NCBI GenBank assembly: GCA_963834515.1 | Contig: CAWICB010000001.1 | Span: 496,001-560,000 of the forward strand | Reading direction: 5' to 3' | Source: RYN-230 sp963834515 | GTDB taxonomy: Bacteria; Actinomycetota; Actinomycetes; Streptosporangiales; Streptosporangiaceae | DNA: 64,000 nt | Part shown: piece after piece, positions 25,476 through 36,074 of the stretch | How the letters are laid out: each line of letters begins with the position of its first letter | Position numbering within the stretch: the first letter of the stretch is position 1 | Notes under the pieces: model-generated | Seen by the model: only the letters and a program-made list of their open reading frames with translations | The model's database searches: none | What the model was told of the DNA's origin: nothing | Program-made: the position numbers and the translations under genes

Positions 25476-26129
25476 GCCCTGCTCACCGCTTACCTCTCAC
25501 CGCTCGATCATCTCATCCAGATGACGCACGAGACCTCCAGCGCGCCGCAGGGTCGGGCCAAGCGCGACTTCCGGCCAGATCGGATGACTGCCACACTGCC
25601 GACGGGCGCGTTGGTGCTGTCCTTGCCGCGCGACTCGCGGCAGAACAGTACGTTCATGGGATCGAGCGGCTGTGCATAAAGATACGGCCTGGCCGCCTGC
25701 CTGCTCGGCCGTGGCCAGGGCTACAAATGGTGTGCAGAACTCTTGATAACCGCGCGCCGACCCGCCGATCTGTATCCGGAACTGGGTGGGACGATGTCGG
25801 CTAGGACGAGCGCCGAAATGGTTGTTCTGGGCGTTATCCGTTGTGACTTGACAGTTTCGATTTGCTGGGCTCGCTTGCCGGTTCTGGAGCGCAGTCCCGC
25901 AGCGAGCCGCGAGTTCCAATCCGTGATCTGGCCTTTCGGCGGAACTCTGGTAGCTGCCTGCTGGCTCAGGATCGGATGATGGATTCGGTCCGAAAAGACA
26001 TCTGTGAGCGAGCGGATCGGCAGGAACCGGATGCTCGCCTGGTCCGGGGTTCGTCCGGACGCCGAGCGTTCTGTCGCTGAGCGCTTTGCGTATCCGCGCT
26101 GCGTATCGGCCCTTCGGGACGAACGGCTG
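25476..26129. other. 654-base gap without a supported gene
   Basis: No reading frame here shows family motifs, a ribosome site or repeated structure. It separates the VOC gene from the convergent-free end of the peroxiredoxin gene. Confidence 0.5.
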
Positions 26130-26801
26130 TTAGCTGAAGACTGTATCCGCGGCGGCGAGGATGTCGGTGACCTCGGTGCGCGTGGTGTAGTCGGGGTGGA
26201 TGTCGATCCAGCGGATCGTCATCTCGGCGTCGATGAGGACGACGGTGGGCATCGGCAGGTTCTCGGTGCCGTCCGCGTTGACAGCGTGCAGGTCAGTGCC
26301 TAGCTTTTCCTGCGCGGCGCGCAGTTCCCGGGTTCTGGCCGGCAGCAGGATGCCGAGCTGGCTGGCGAGAGCGTTGCCCGCGTCACTGAGGACTGGGAAC
26401 TGGAGGTCATTTTTTTCTTGTGCGGTCAGTGAGCCATCGGCCTTCTGCGGGCTGACTGCGATCAGGGCTATGCCCCGCTCGGTGAGGGCTGGATATAGCT
26501 GGTCCTGGTAGGCCCGGAGCGTCAGGTTGCAGTACGGGCACCAGGCACCGCGGTAGAACACGATCACCGCTGGCCGGGCGGCGGTCGCGGCTCGCAGTGA
26601 TGTGGCGGCGCCGTGGGCATCGAGCATCGGCGCGTCGGAAAGCATGGTCCCGGGCCTCGCCGCGCCGGCGGGCACGCCGGCGGCGGTGAGCTGAGCGACC
26701 CACCGTCCGAACGCCGCCGCGACGTCGGCGGGGAGAGGGCGCCGGGGAGTGGCCCTCATCTCGGCCACCTGATCGGCGATGGTTGCGGTCATATCTGTCA
26801 C
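26130..26801 (-). CDS. AhpC/TSA-family peroxiredoxin-like protein
   Basis: The thioredoxin fold carries FYRGAWCPYCNLTLRAYQ, i.e. a CxxC active site (WCPYC) as in the PRX-like2/AhpC-TSA group, then LIAVSPQ, FPVLSDAGNALASQLGI and PTVVLIDAEMTIRW. It probably reduces peroxides or protein disulfides. AAGGAG lies seven bases before GTG 26801, which is preferred over ATG 26792 three codons later. It is 34 bases behind the SDR gene on the same strand, so both are under the promoter controlled by the divergent TetR gene. Confidence 0.85.
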   Translation of the reverse strand: MTDMTATIADQVAEMRATPRRPLPADVAAAFGRWVAQLTAAGVPAGAARPGTMLSDAPMLDAHGAATSLRAATAARPAVIVFYRGAWCPYCNLTLRAYQDQLYPALTERGIALIAVSPQKADGSLTAQEKNDLQFPVLSDAGNALASQLGILLPARTRELRAAQEKLGTDLHAVNADGTENLPMPTVVLIDAEMTIRWIDIHPDYTTRTEVTDILAAADTVFS

Positions 26802-26835
26802 AGTTCTTCTCCTTGACCGGGGGTACCGGGCCGCT

Positions 26836-27564
26836 TCAGACGGCGACGCGTCCGCCGTCGGCCGGCAGGATCGTCCCGTAGACGAAGCTGGCGTCGTCGG
26901 ATGCGAGGAAGCTGACTGCCGCGGCGATCTCGCTGGGATCCGCGGCACGTCCGGCGGGGAGGGTTGCGGTCAGGGCGTCGAACATGTCTCCCATCGCCGC
27001 GCTGGCGGGCGTGCGTGTTGGCCCGGGCGCGACCGCGTTGACCCGGACGCCGCGAGGGCCGTACTCCGCCGTCCAGGCCTTGGTGAGGGAGTCGATGGCC
27101 GCCCTGGAGGCGCCGTAGGCGGCCAGCCCGTTCATGCCGATGGCGGCGGCCATCGTCGAGATGTTGATGATCGCGCCACCGCCTCTGGCGGCCATCCGGG
27201 GCGCGATCGCGGCAGCCAGGAAGAACGGCGCTTTGACGTTGACGTCGAAGACGAGATCGAACGCATCCTCGCTGGTCTGATCCGTCGGACCGCCCGAGGA
27301 CGCCCCGGCATTGTTGACTAGGATGTCAACGTCGCGAGCGGCGTCGGCCAGCCGCTTGACGTCCGCAAGATTCTCCAGGTCAGCGTGGATGAACCGAGCA
27401 TGGCCCCCAGCCGACTCGATCGCGGCGACCACCTCCTTCCCCCCTGCCTCGTCGCGGCCGGTGGCAATCACTTCGGCGCCGTCGGCGGCGAGCCGCGCAG
27501 CGATGGCGCGGCCGATGCCCGAGGTGGCGCCGGTGACGAGGGCGGTCTTCCCGTGCAATCTCAT
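26836..27564 (-). CDS. Short-chain dehydrogenase/reductase (SDR)
   Basis: This is a classical SDR of 242 residues: NADP-binding TGATSGIGRAIA (about 12), NNAGAS, catalytic Ser in NISTMAA, YGASRAA (Tyr-x-x-x-Ala replaces the usual YxxxK with a Ser-Arg pair after Tyr, as YGASR), and PGPTRTPA. The usual Lys is thus Arg, which may lower activity. ATG 27564 is the best start. It is divergent from the TetR gene, with two matching operators in between, and heads an operon with the peroxiredoxin. Confidence 0.85.
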   Translation of the reverse strand: MRLHGKTALVTGATSGIGRAIAARLAADGAEVIATGRDEAGGKEVVAAIESAGGHARFIHADLENLADVKRLADAARDVDILVNNAGASSGGPTDQTSEDAFDLVFDVNVKAPFFLAAAIAPRMAARGGGAIINISTMAAAIGMNGLAAYGASRAAIDSLTKAWTAEYGPRGVRVNAVAPGPTRTPASAAMGDMFDALTATLPAGRAADPSEIAAAVSFLASDDASFVYGTILPADGGRVAV

Positions 27565-27591
27565 GGCTATCGTTTCCCCTATTAGGCAGAA

Positions 27592-27645
27592 TGGATTGTG
27601 TGATCCATAATGCTGGGCGGCAAACTGGAATGTCAAATCCAGTTT
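27592..27645. promoter_or_regulatory. Paired TetR operators between the SDR and TetR genes
   Basis: Two sites share TGGA-N8-TCCA: one at 27592-27607 and one at 27626-27641. The second extends to a perfect AAACTGGA / TCCAGTTT palindrome (27622-27645). They are 34 bases apart, about three helical turns on the same face. Such a pair in a 96-base divergent gap is typical of TetR self-regulation with control of the facing operon. Confidence 0.7.
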
Positions 27646-27660
27646 GATTAGGATCTACGC

Positions 27661-28359
27661 ATGAGCCCAGATGCCGATGGCGCCGCGGCCGCGCCGGCAA
27701 CGCGCGGGCTGACTCACAAGGGTCAGCGGACCCGCCAGCGGATAATCGGCGCCGCGGCCGAGCTGATCTTCGAGCGCGGCGTCGCCCAGACCACGATCGA
27801 GGACGTGCGGGCCGCCGCGGACGTCAGCAGTTCGCAGCTCTATCACTACTTCGACGACAAGCCCGCTCTCGTCCGGGCCGTGATCGACCACCAGGCCGGT
27901 ACGATCGTCGGCAACCAGGAGCAGTTCGACCTCAGCAGCCTGAACGGCTTGCGCGCCTGGCGCGACTTCGTCGTTCAGCACCAGCGCGAGCTCGGCTGCC
28001 GTGGCGGCTGCCCGATCGGGTCGCTCGGCAGCCAGACCGCGGAGACCGAGCCTGAGGCCAGGGCTGCCGTCGCGACGGGCTTCCGGCGCTGGGAGGGCAC
28101 GATCCGGTCCGGCCTGCGGGAGATGCACAGACTCGGCCGCCTCACCCCCGGCGCCGACCCGGGCGAACTCGCCCTAGCGACACTCGCGGCGCTGCAAGGC
28201 GGGCTGCTTCTCGCTCAGATCCAGCGCGACACCAAGCCGCTGGAGGCCTCGCTCGACGCGATGATCAAACTCATCGCCGCCCTCAGCACCGGCGAAGCAG
28301 CCAGCCGCACCGAGACCCGCCCTGCCCCAGCCAAGGGCGATCCCACGAACCGGACCTGA
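27661..28359 (+). CDS. TetR-family transcriptional regulator
   Basis: The 232-residue protein has an N-terminal HTH (RIIGAAAELIFERGVAQTTIEDVRAAADVSSSQLYHYFDDK) and a C-terminal ligand domain with GCPIGSLGSQTAET, a signature of the TetR_C_6/YxaF-like group that controls SDR and quinone or oxidant response genes. It is divergent from the SDR/peroxiredoxin operon. I infer repression relieved by a reactive small molecule. Confidence 0.9.
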   Translation: MSPDADGAAAAPATRGLTHKGQRTRQRIIGAAAELIFERGVAQTTIEDVRAAADVSSSQLYHYFDDKPALVRAVIDHQAGTIVGNQEQFDLSSLNGLRAWRDFVVQHQRELGCRGGCPIGSLGSQTAETEPEARAAVATGFRRWEGTIRSGLREMHRLGRLTPGADPGELALATLAALQGGLLLAQIQRDTKPLEASLDAMIKLIAALSTGEAASRTETRPAPAKGDPTNRT

Positions 28360-28573
28360 TGAGCGCCACGTAAAGTCCGGACGGGTTTGTGCCTGGCACA
28401 GGGACGCCAGGCCCCCGATCACCCATGAGCAGCACCATGCCAGAGCGGCACAGAACCGGTGGATCGGTAGGAGACATCAACGTCCGGCTGATGTACCTAG
28501 GGGTAGCGCCGATTCGGCGGTCCGGCGCTGCCGAAGCTCCCGCGGACACCTGTCCGGTTGCCACCCTCGGTGA

Positions 28574-29608
28574 TTACCGCTCCGCGTAGTAGTCGGCGAC
28601 TGCTCGAAACGCTTGTTTCGGTTCCCAAGGAAGATCGGGATAGGCAGCGCTTCGGCCGTTCTTCAAGAGTTTCACCAGGCTCATTGATGAGATATCGAGG
28701 TCATACTTTGGGACTGGGTTCGTGGGCGCTTGGTAGTCGACGAAAGTATGTACGAATGCCCCGGTAACGCCGGCGACGTCGAGAACCTCCAGGGTCTCTA
28801 CGATCTCGCGGGCCTGGAGCTCCTCGTCCCTTACCGGAGTGCCCTTCAGACGAGTTTGGACGAACCGACCGACGATTGGCAGCTTGTGCAGCACCATCGA
28901 AGGGATGTGCACGATCCCGAATCCCAGCGTGCCCGACGTATCGGCACCAACATAAGTTCGCATCCCGAACTCAGTCACAACCACAGGCTTGCCCGTGTCG
29001 AGAGACGGCTGGAGCATGTCAACGTAACGTTCTTTGACTCTGCTGTCGCGGTAGTGGTCGACACCGACGAAATCGAACCGACTCCAGTCGACCGACTCCC
29101 AGACAAGCGATGCATAGGTAACAGGCCCCGAGAACACACGGCGAACTTCGCCTGTCGCCTGGGTGAGGTAGTCCGTCAGGGCGGGTGACCCTGCCGCACG
29201 GCTGGGTCTCTTCCGCATTCTTCGGACTCTCATCACGAGCGACCGACCGGGGAGGATCCCGCGCATGAACAGGGTCAGTTCCGATCCGATGCAAAAAACG
29301 ACCTTCCCCGGCCAGCGCCGGAGGAGGTCCTCGGCCATACGCGCAGCGTCCACGGTGTATCTCAAGGTTCGCTCGGGGCTCTTGTTCCAAAGTTCGGGAG
29401 AGAGCCAGACATCGAGGTCCAACTCGAGAGCCAACCCCGCTGCGTTCTCAAGCCGCGAGATGTCCAGGCCACAGATCCGCACGGCGTTGCAATGAAGATC
29501 GTCCTTGATAATGGTGAGCTCACGTCGAACGACCTCCGGCTCGAATACAGGACGCCAGTTCTCTCCCAGCACCCGCCCGACGTCGTAGGTGACTCCCTTG
29601 ATTCTCAC
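28574..29608 (-). CDS. TIM-barrel glycoside hydrolase-like protein
   Basis: The 344-residue protein matches retaining clan-A glycosidases in outline: CNAVRICGLDISRLENAAGLALE early in the barrel, a Glu after strand 4 (FCIGSELTLFMRG) and a second Glu after strand 7 (KPVVVTEFGMRTYVG). WESVDWSRFDFVGVDHYRD lies between them. There is no signal peptide. Its base composition is clearly lower in GC than its neighbours, suggesting separate acquisition. I cannot assign the exact GH family or substrate. The 28360-28573 gap downstream is empty. Confidence 0.6.
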   Translation of the reverse strand: MRIKGVTYDVGRVLGENWRPVFEPEVVRRELTIIKDDLHCNAVRICGLDISRLENAAGLALELDLDVWLSPELWNKSPERTLRYTVDAARMAEDLLRRWPGKVVFCIGSELTLFMRGILPGRSLVMRVRRMRKRPSRAAGSPALTDYLTQATGEVRRVFSGPVTYASLVWESVDWSRFDFVGVDHYRDSRVKERYVDMLQPSLDTGKPVVVTEFGMRTYVGADTSGTLGFGIVHIPSMVLHKLPIVGRFVQTRLKGTPVRDEELQAREIVETLEVLDVAGVTGAFVHTFVDYQAPTNPVPKYDLDISSMSLVKLLKNGRSAAYPDLPWEPKQAFRAVADYYAER

Positions 29609-29944
29609 CAGCCTGAGTCTTCCACGGGAGGGTGAAGACGAGTGAGCCCTCCGACGAGGGGGTCAGGAGGTCGAGGCAAGCCCACGCAGTGGGACGGCTG
29701 AAGGTTAGCCTTGCAGGTACAGAGCAGGGAATTCGGCTCACGTCTCCACGCCTCACTTGGAAACATCTGTGAAACGCAGATTCGGCGGTATGGAGTGTTG
29801 CTCGCGCGGATTGCTGCGCCATGCCGCTCGTTTGTTGTCGACATAGCGTGACCTGGCCAGACAGCTTACGTTGGATTTCCGTTGAACCGCTGGGGCCGGG
29901 ACTGGCCCAGCTTCCCGGGTTCCAGCTTGGCCGGGAGGTGCCCG

Positions 29945-30863
29945 ATGTCCACTGCCGCCCCATCCACCGCGCTCGCCACGATCCAGCCTGCCTTCACCGA
30001 TCCCGAACGGCTCGCCCTCGCCGGCTACCTGGCCGGGTACCGCGGCCTGACCCGCGAGGCCTACGCCTTGGACCTGCGCCAGTTCACTGGCTGGTGTCGC
30101 AGCCGTTCCCTGTCGCTGTTCTCGGTGCGCCGCGCCGACATCGAAAGCTTCGCCCGGCAACTCGAAGCCAACGGCCGAGCCCGCGCCACGGTCACCCGGC
30201 GCCTATCTACCATCGCCGGGTTCTACAAGTACGCCGTCGAAGAAGAACTCCTCGATCACTCGCCCACCGCCCATGTCCGGCGGCCGCGGGTCGACTACGA
30301 GTCTCATGCGGTCGCGCTGGACCGTAACGAGCTCGGCGCGCTGCTGGTGGCCGCCGGGCTCGGCTCGCCTGTGGAGCACGCGCTTATCTCCTTGCTGGCC
30401 TTGAACGGCCTGCGGGTCTCCGAAGCGACCGGCGCCGACATCGAGCATCTGGGCCTGGAGCGCGAACACCGGACGCTTGACCATCACCCGCAAGGGCGGC
30501 AAGGTCGTCACGATCCCGCTGGCGCCGCGCACTGCCCGGGCCATCGACCTGGCCATCGGCAGGCGCACCGACGGGCCGGTGTTCCTGGCCGCAGACGGAC
30601 GGCGGATAGACCGGCACGGTGCCGGGCGGCTCGTCCGCAAGGTCGCCCGCCGCGCCGGGATCACCAAAGCCGTCACCCCGCACACGCTTCGGCATGCATT
30701 TATTACCGCCGCGCTTGATGCCGGAGTGCCGCTGCGCGACGTCCAAGAGGCCGCCTCCCATGCGGATCCGCGAACCACGATGAGGTATGACCGGGCCCGA
30801 GGCAGCCTGGACCGGCACGCCGCCTACATCGTCGCGGCCTACGTCGCTGGCGCCGCCCGGTAA
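29945..30863 (+). pseudogene. Tyrosine recombinase (XerC/D-like integrase), one-base frameshift
   Basis: The N-terminal SAM-like domain (LAGYLAGYRGLTREAYALDLRQFTGW, TVTRRLSTIAGFYKYAVEEE) and catalytic domain are both present. All catalytic residues can be seen: Arg in LNGLRVSEATG, Lys in TRKGGK, His-x-x-Arg in HTLRHAFI, His in ASHADP and Tyr in TTMRYDR. An extra base near 30478 (acgcttgacc where acgctgacc would fit) breaks the frame before the Lys strand; removing it gives 305 residues. It may be the island's own recombinase or that of a nested element, since it lies 12 kb from the attachment site. Confidence 0.8.
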
Positions 30864-30879
30864 CGCCTGCCGGATGGAA

Positions 30880-30915
30880 AGCTCCGCCCAGCAGCGACAG
30901 CCGCCGGGCGGAGCT
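30880..30915 (+). terminator. Hairpin terminator after the recombinase gene
   Basis: agctccgccc and gggcggagct pair perfectly over ten bases around a 16-base loop, 17 bases after the stop. The rest of 30916-31317 contains no gene that I can support. Confidence 0.75.
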
Positions 30916-31317
30916 GCCTGCAGCCAGGTCATTCCGATAACCACGCGGCGGTGACGTACTGCGACCTCAGCGCGAACGCGAGCCGCCGATCTGCGCGGAC
31001 AGTCGGACGCTCAGACGGTCACTGGTGCGCATACAGATCAGGGTGATCGGAGCGGTACCGCCGGGCGCCGAGCCCGCGGGAGGCTGTGGATCATCCCCAC
31101 CTGGCTTGGCTGCGGCCGCGACTGTCCCCTGGTGCTCGCCGGGGCGCCAGAGGAACGGTGTTCGTCGCGGCTAGCCCAGACGTATTCGGCTGATGGCCCT
31201 GTTGTTGGCCTGCGGCAGCATTACCGCCAGCCGGGCCAGCAGCCGTCCGCGCCCCCCACACCCCGGCCATCCCATGCAATGCGTTCACGTAACGCTCCTA
31301 ATGACTTGGGGGAGGAG

Positions 31318-31470
31318 CGCTCCCGCCGTCTTGTCGCGCAGACCCTGGTAGGCCGCGCCGGCCGCCCGGCTGATATGGCCGGATTAGTGGCAAACCTGGT
31401 CTCGCCGGCCGCTTCCTTCATGGCCGGCCAAGTAATCCAGGTCAACGGCGGCGCGCTGCTCGGGTGCTGA
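31318..31470 (+). pseudogene. C-terminal fragment of an SDR dehydrogenase
   Basis: Only the last 50 residues remain: LVGRAGRPADMAGLVANLVSP then AASFMAGQVIQVNGGALLG, the standard end of 3-oxoacyl-ACP-reductase-like SDRs (GR.G.P.DIA..V..L.S..A.F..GQ...VDGG). The cofactor and catalytic parts are missing. It is a remnant unrelated in position to the intact SDR at 27 kb. Confidence 0.65.
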
Positions 31471-31472
31471 TA

Positions 31473-32132
31473 TCACCTTCCGACCGGGGGCGCACAGCCT
31501 CCGATCGGATCGGCCTGCGCGGCCGAGATCGGCGAGACAGGCAGCCGCGCCGATGGGGGTGATCGGTGCGACCGATGCCAGATGACGGGCGGGCGCTGGG
31601 CGGCGATGCCGACAAGGGCACACGCCACTGCCAAGGCAGTGAGCAGACTGGTGCCCCAGCCAGCGCCGAGCACTGCCCCGCCGGCAGCCGGACCGAGCAG
31701 GCAGCCGGCGACCAGAGCACAGGTAATGAGCCTCTTGCGGCGGCCTGCCGCGCCAGGCCGGGCCCGGTCACCGGTGGTCACCGGCACGGCCGGGGAGAGC
31801 AGGCTCTCGCTCAGGGCGCCGATGATCATGGCGGCGGCGAAGAGAACCTGCACGGCCGCGCCGCGGCTTAGCGGGCCGGCGGCGATGACCGCTGCCCAGA
31901 TCCCCGCGCAGCCCGCAGCGGACAGGGCCACGCCCGCGACCCGCCGCCGGCCGACCGGCCATAGCAGCAGGAGCGGTCGGGCACGCCCCGCGGCGCAGGC
32001 GCCGGCCCGGGAGTGATCGCTGAGCAGGCTCAGCGTGACAGCCGGAGTGCTGTCTTGACCGGCCTGCGCATCCAGGAGCGTTCGCCTTCTGGGCGGCCAG
32101 ATGGCCAGGGCCGGCGGGTTGTGCAGGTTCAC
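31473..32132 (-). CDS. Small polytopic membrane protein, possible MFS C-terminal fragment
   Basis: About four to five hydrophobic segments are seen (WAAVIAAGPLSRGAAVQVLF, AMIIGALSESLLSPAVPV, LITCALVAGCLLGPAAGGAVLG, LLTALAVACALVGIAA). SESLLSPAVP followed by a short basic loop resembles the middle of the C-terminal half of drug-type MFS exporters, so this may be a remnant. The N-terminal 70 residues are Pro/Arg-rich and not membrane-like. AAAGGGG six bases before GTG 32132 supports expression from there. It may be co-transcribed with the two genes upstream. Confidence 0.4.
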   Translation of the reverse strand: MNLHNPPALAIWPPRRRTLLDAQAGQDSTPAVTLSLLSDHSRAGACAAGRARPLLLLWPVGRRRVAGVALSAAGCAGIWAAVIAAGPLSRGAAVQVLFAAAMIIGALSESLLSPAVPVTTGDRARPGAAGRRKRLITCALVAGCLLGPAAGGAVLGAGWGTSLLTALAVACALVGIAAQRPPVIWHRSHRSPPSARLPVSPISAAQADPIGGCAPPVGR

Positions 32133-32180
32133 GGCTGTCCCCTTTACCGGGTGCGGAATTGATTCCACTGTCGCCTGCCC

Positions 32181-32429
32181 TCACGGACGCAGGCTTTGCG
32201 GCGCCTGCGCGGCAGCCGTGCCGGGCTGCCGGCGCTGGCCGTAAGTGGTGAGCAGTGCCGAGAGGACCTGGCGAAGCACGGAGCCGGGATCGGCGATCGG
32301 CTGGGTGGCGGGCCGCTGGGTCGCGCGACGCGCGCGCCGGGCCGCCCGTGCGATCCGGTAACACTCGGCCTCGCTGCGCATCTCGGCGATCCGGGTGTCG
32401 GTGAGCTTTTGCTGGATGTAGGGGTGCAT
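32181..32429 (-). CDS. Small Arg/Ala-rich hypothetical protein
   Basis: The 82-residue helical, strongly basic protein (MHPYIQQKLTDTRIAEMRSEAECYRIARAARRARR) is not of a known family to me, though short proteins of this kind with an amphipathic HPYIQQ.. start are common beside actinobacterial LuxR genes. GAGGAG seven bases before ATG 32429 supports translation. It lies 140 bases behind the LAL regulator gene on the same strand. Confidence 0.55.
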   Translation of the reverse strand: MHPYIQQKLTDTRIAEMRSEAECYRIARAARRARRATQRPATQPIADPGSVLRQVLSALLTTYGQRRQPGTAAAQAPQSLRP

Positions 32430-32570
32430 CGTGATCTCCTCGGGGTGTGGTCTGGTGACTTATCCCGAGGATGCCGGTAAGGCCGCGACGCACGGATCGG
32501 GCGATTGCCCCCTTCCCGGGCGGGCGGTTCCTTAGATTCCCGGCCACCCGCCTTACGTCGCGCCGTCGGC

Positions 32571-35563
32571 TCAGGCCCGGTCGGCGGCTCCAAGGCGGTG
32601 CGCGATGGCGGCGGCTTCCACCCGTCGGCTGACGCCCAGCTTGGCCATGATGTTGGAGACGTGCACGCTGGCGGTCTTGGCGCTGATGAACAGGGCGCGA
32701 GCGATCTCGGGGTTGGACCGGCCCGCGGCCACCAGCGCGAGTACTTCGCGTTCGCGGTCGGTGAGCCCGAACCGGGCCAGTTCGTCGGCCGCTGCGTGCC
32801 CGGCCGACCGCGCCGGCCCGGCGCCGGGCGCCGCGGGCACCAGCCTGAGGCGGGCCCGGCGGGCCAGGCCGGCGGCGTCGGCGGCGAGCGGCTCGGCGCC
32901 GAGCCGGTCCGCGGTCGCGTAGGCCTCCTGGACGGCGGCGGCCGCGGCGTCGCGGTCATCGGCGGCAATCTGCGCCTCGGCCAGCCGTAGTAGCGCATAG
33001 GCCAGCGGGTAGGGCTCGCGCGCGGTCCGCCACGCGGCGACGGCCGCCGCCCACAGGGCGGGGTCATCGGTGCCGGCCGCCCGCGCCCGCTCGGCGGCCG
33101 TCAGCGCCTGGTAGCCACGGCTGGCCGGGGTGGGCGTCGGCGTGTCTTCGGCCAGGGCCGCCAGTTCGCCGCGCTGCCGCCGGTGGCTGCGGGGATGCCC
33201 TCCCGCCGGTCCCGGGCCAGCGTCGTCTCGTCGGCTTCTGTCTTCGTTCCCAGCCACAGCAGCGGCCAGGCGTACCGCGACCCCCAGGAGGTGGATCCGT
33301 GCGCCAGCCCGCCGGCGACCTCCTCCCGCGCGCCGGCGCTGTCTCCGCGCCCGAGCGCGATCAGCGCCCCGACGTAATGTATCGGCTGCACGAACTGCAG
33401 GTCGGCGGTGTCACCTAGCACCCGGCGGGCGCTCCGCAACGCGGCTGCCGCCTCACCGAGCCGGCCACGCATGGCGGCTAGTTCCGCCCGCTGGATCTCC
33501 ACGTAACCCGCAACTGCCCCTTCGGGGATGACGGCCAGCCCCTCGGTGAGCACCCGTTCTGCCTCCGCCCACCGGCCTAGCCGCAGCAGCGGATCAGCCT
33601 GGTTGCTCATCAGGTACGGGCCCTCTGACCGGGTCAGCCCCAGCCGTCCCGCCAGGTCCAGCCCTTCGGCTGCGGTCTGAATGGCCTCTTCATGCCGCCC
33701 CAGGAACGCCAGCACGTCTGACAGGTTGACATAGCACGTCAGGGCGGTCATCGGGGCGTCGATGCCGAGTGCTAGCCGCAGGCCCTCCCTGAAGGACTCC
33801 AGGCCGGCCTCGCCGGGGCGCAGATAGGTGCTGGCCCCTCCGAGTGTGGTAACGGCCTCGGCTTCCACGTCCTTTGCCCCGGCGGCGCGGGCAGCGGCCA
33901 CCGCCCGCCGGGCCATGTCCTCCGCGGCCTGCATATCGCCTACATGCATCAGCGACCGGGCCAGCGCGGTCAGCACTACCGCATGCACCCGGGTGCCATG
34001 TCCCGCGGGCAGCAGCGCCAGCGCCTGCTCCAGAGCCGTCACCGACTCGGCCGGGCGGCTCGCATCTCGCAGCACCTGCCCGCGCTGCTCCAGCAGCAGC
34101 GCCCGCCGAACCGGGTCGAAACCCGGCGGCAGGCCGGCCAGCGCCGCCTCCAGCAAAGACAGCGCCCGGGCCAGCGCCCCCGACCGGTAGGCGGCCTCGG
34201 CGGCCAGCCGGTTCACCTCCACCAGATCCATCCCGGTGCCCTGCCCGGCGTCCGCTACCCGGGGCCACATCTCCACCGCCCGTTCCAGGTGGCGCAGCGC
34301 CTCGGCCGGCGCGTAGGAGGCCGTGGCGTTGGTGGCCGCCTCGATCGTGGCCGGCAGTGCCCGGGGCAGATCGAGCGCGGCATACCAGTGATAGGCCAAC
34401 AACGCGGGCACGGCCGCGGCGTCGCCGGCCAGCGCCCGGTCCCGCTCCAGCGCCTCCGCGTAGGCGGCGTGCAGGCCTCCCCGCTCCCCGGGCAGCATGT
34501 CGTCGTAGACCGCGTCCCGGGTCAGCGCGTGCCGGAACGCGTAGCTATGCCCGGTGTGATCCACCAGCAGCAGGTGGTTGTCCACCGTCTCGCGCAGCGC
34601 CGCGAACAGCTCCGCCTCTCCCATCCCGGCGACCTCCGCCAGCAGCCGGTCGGGCACCACCCGCCCGGCGACCGAGGCAATACGCAGCAGCCGCTGGGCG
34701 GCCGGGCTGACCGCATCGACCCGGCTCAGCAGCACATCCCGCAGCGACGGCGGCAGATCACCCGGATCCCCGCCGTCCCTGACCACCCCGGCGATCTCCT
34801 CGACCAAGTAGGCGTTGCCGCCCGACCGGTCGAACACCTCCTCCGCCAAGGCCGGGGACGGTTCACTGTCGAGGATGGCCGCGAGCTGGGCCGCGACCTC
34901 ACCGCGGCCGAACCTGCGCAGCTCGATGTGATCCACCGACCGGACCCGTTCCCAGCCGGTCAGCAGCGGACGCAGCGGATGCCGCCGGTGCAGCTCATCG
35001 GAGCGGTAGGTGATCACCAGCAGCACCGGGACCGCCCGCAGCGCCCTGACAAGGAACGCGGCCAGATCCAGGGTGGACGGGTCGGCCCAGTGCAGGTCCT
35101 CGATGACGAACATCACCGGCCGGGCCGCGCTCAGCCGCCCCAGCAGGCCCAGCACCAGCTCTAGCAACTGTCCTGCCTGAAGGCCCTCGCCGGCAGCCGG
35201 GGCGGCGGCTACCGGCCCAAGTTCGGGAAGCAGCCGGGCCAGCCCCGGCCCCGCCGGGCCGAGCAGTTCGCCCAGCTCGTCGGCCGGCGTCATGCGGGCC
35301 AGCGCCCGCAGGGCATCCACCAACGGGGCCAGCGGCAGCCCTTCCGCCCCCAGCTCGATGCACTGCCCGGTCAGCACGCAGAACCCGGCCGCCGACCCCA
35401 GCGCCGCCAGCTCACCGACCAAGCGGGTCTTGCCGACCCCAGCTTCCCCGCCGATCAGCACGACCGCAGACCCGCCGCCCTCGGCCTGCCGCAGCGGCGC
35501 GGCCAGCGACGCCATCTCGTGCTTGCGGCCGATGAAGACCGGGCTCACCACGCTGGCGCTCAT
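32571..35563 (-). pseudogene. LAL-family (large ATP-binding LuxR) regulator, frameshifted near the C-terminus
   Basis: The N-terminal STAND/AAA ATPase has Walker A GGEAGVGKTRL (about 40), Walker B VMFVIEDLHWADP (about 150) and a GGNAYLVEEI sensor region. TPR-like helices follow, and a LuxR HTH ends the protein (LTDREREVLALVAAGRSNPEIARAL, VHVSNIMAKLGVSRR). The first 790 residues and the last 200 are in different frames that meet around 33.2 kb; adding one base would join them into a protein of about 997 residues, normal for LALs. As it stands the DNA-binding domain is cut off. ATG 35563 is the likely start. Such proteins activate transcription when ATP and inducer bind. Confidence 0.75.
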
Positions 35564-36074
35564 GGCCAAAACACTGCCACAGGCAGTGCTTCATCGCACC
35601 TGCCGCGCAACCCCATTCCCCCTGACAACCGCAGCGATGACGGTACCCCAGCGCCGCGGAATCACTGCCTGATCCTCGGCGGGGAAATGGCGCCCGATGA
35701 CTACATCACCCGCAGCCCGGCGGCGACGGTTCGGCACTGCTGCGACGGATCGCTCGCAAGGGTCTCCTTGACAAGTGTCGCACGCACAGACCTGGATGAT
35801 CTGCGCTGCTTGTACACAAAGAAGATGCCGTCAACGTCAGGTTCAGATTCGGCGATCTGGCCGCTCCGGGGACCGGGGTCACGCGCTGGCCGGGTATCTC
35901 TGGCGGGGGCGAGGAACAACGATCGCTCATGCTGACCTGTGCATAAGAATGCGCTGGTGCACCGACCGCTCATCGGCATAGAGGGGTGTTTCGGGGACGC
36001 CCCGCCGGTCCCGGGACCGGACCCGGCGGGCGTGGGCCCTCGCGGCGGGCGGAGACACCTGGCAAAGTGAACCG
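35564..36074. other. Divergent gap between the LAL gene and the metallo-hydrolase gene
   Basis: This 511-base region has no convincing gene. It must contain the promoters of both flanking genes, but I see no clear -35/-10 pair or operator. Confidence 0.5.
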
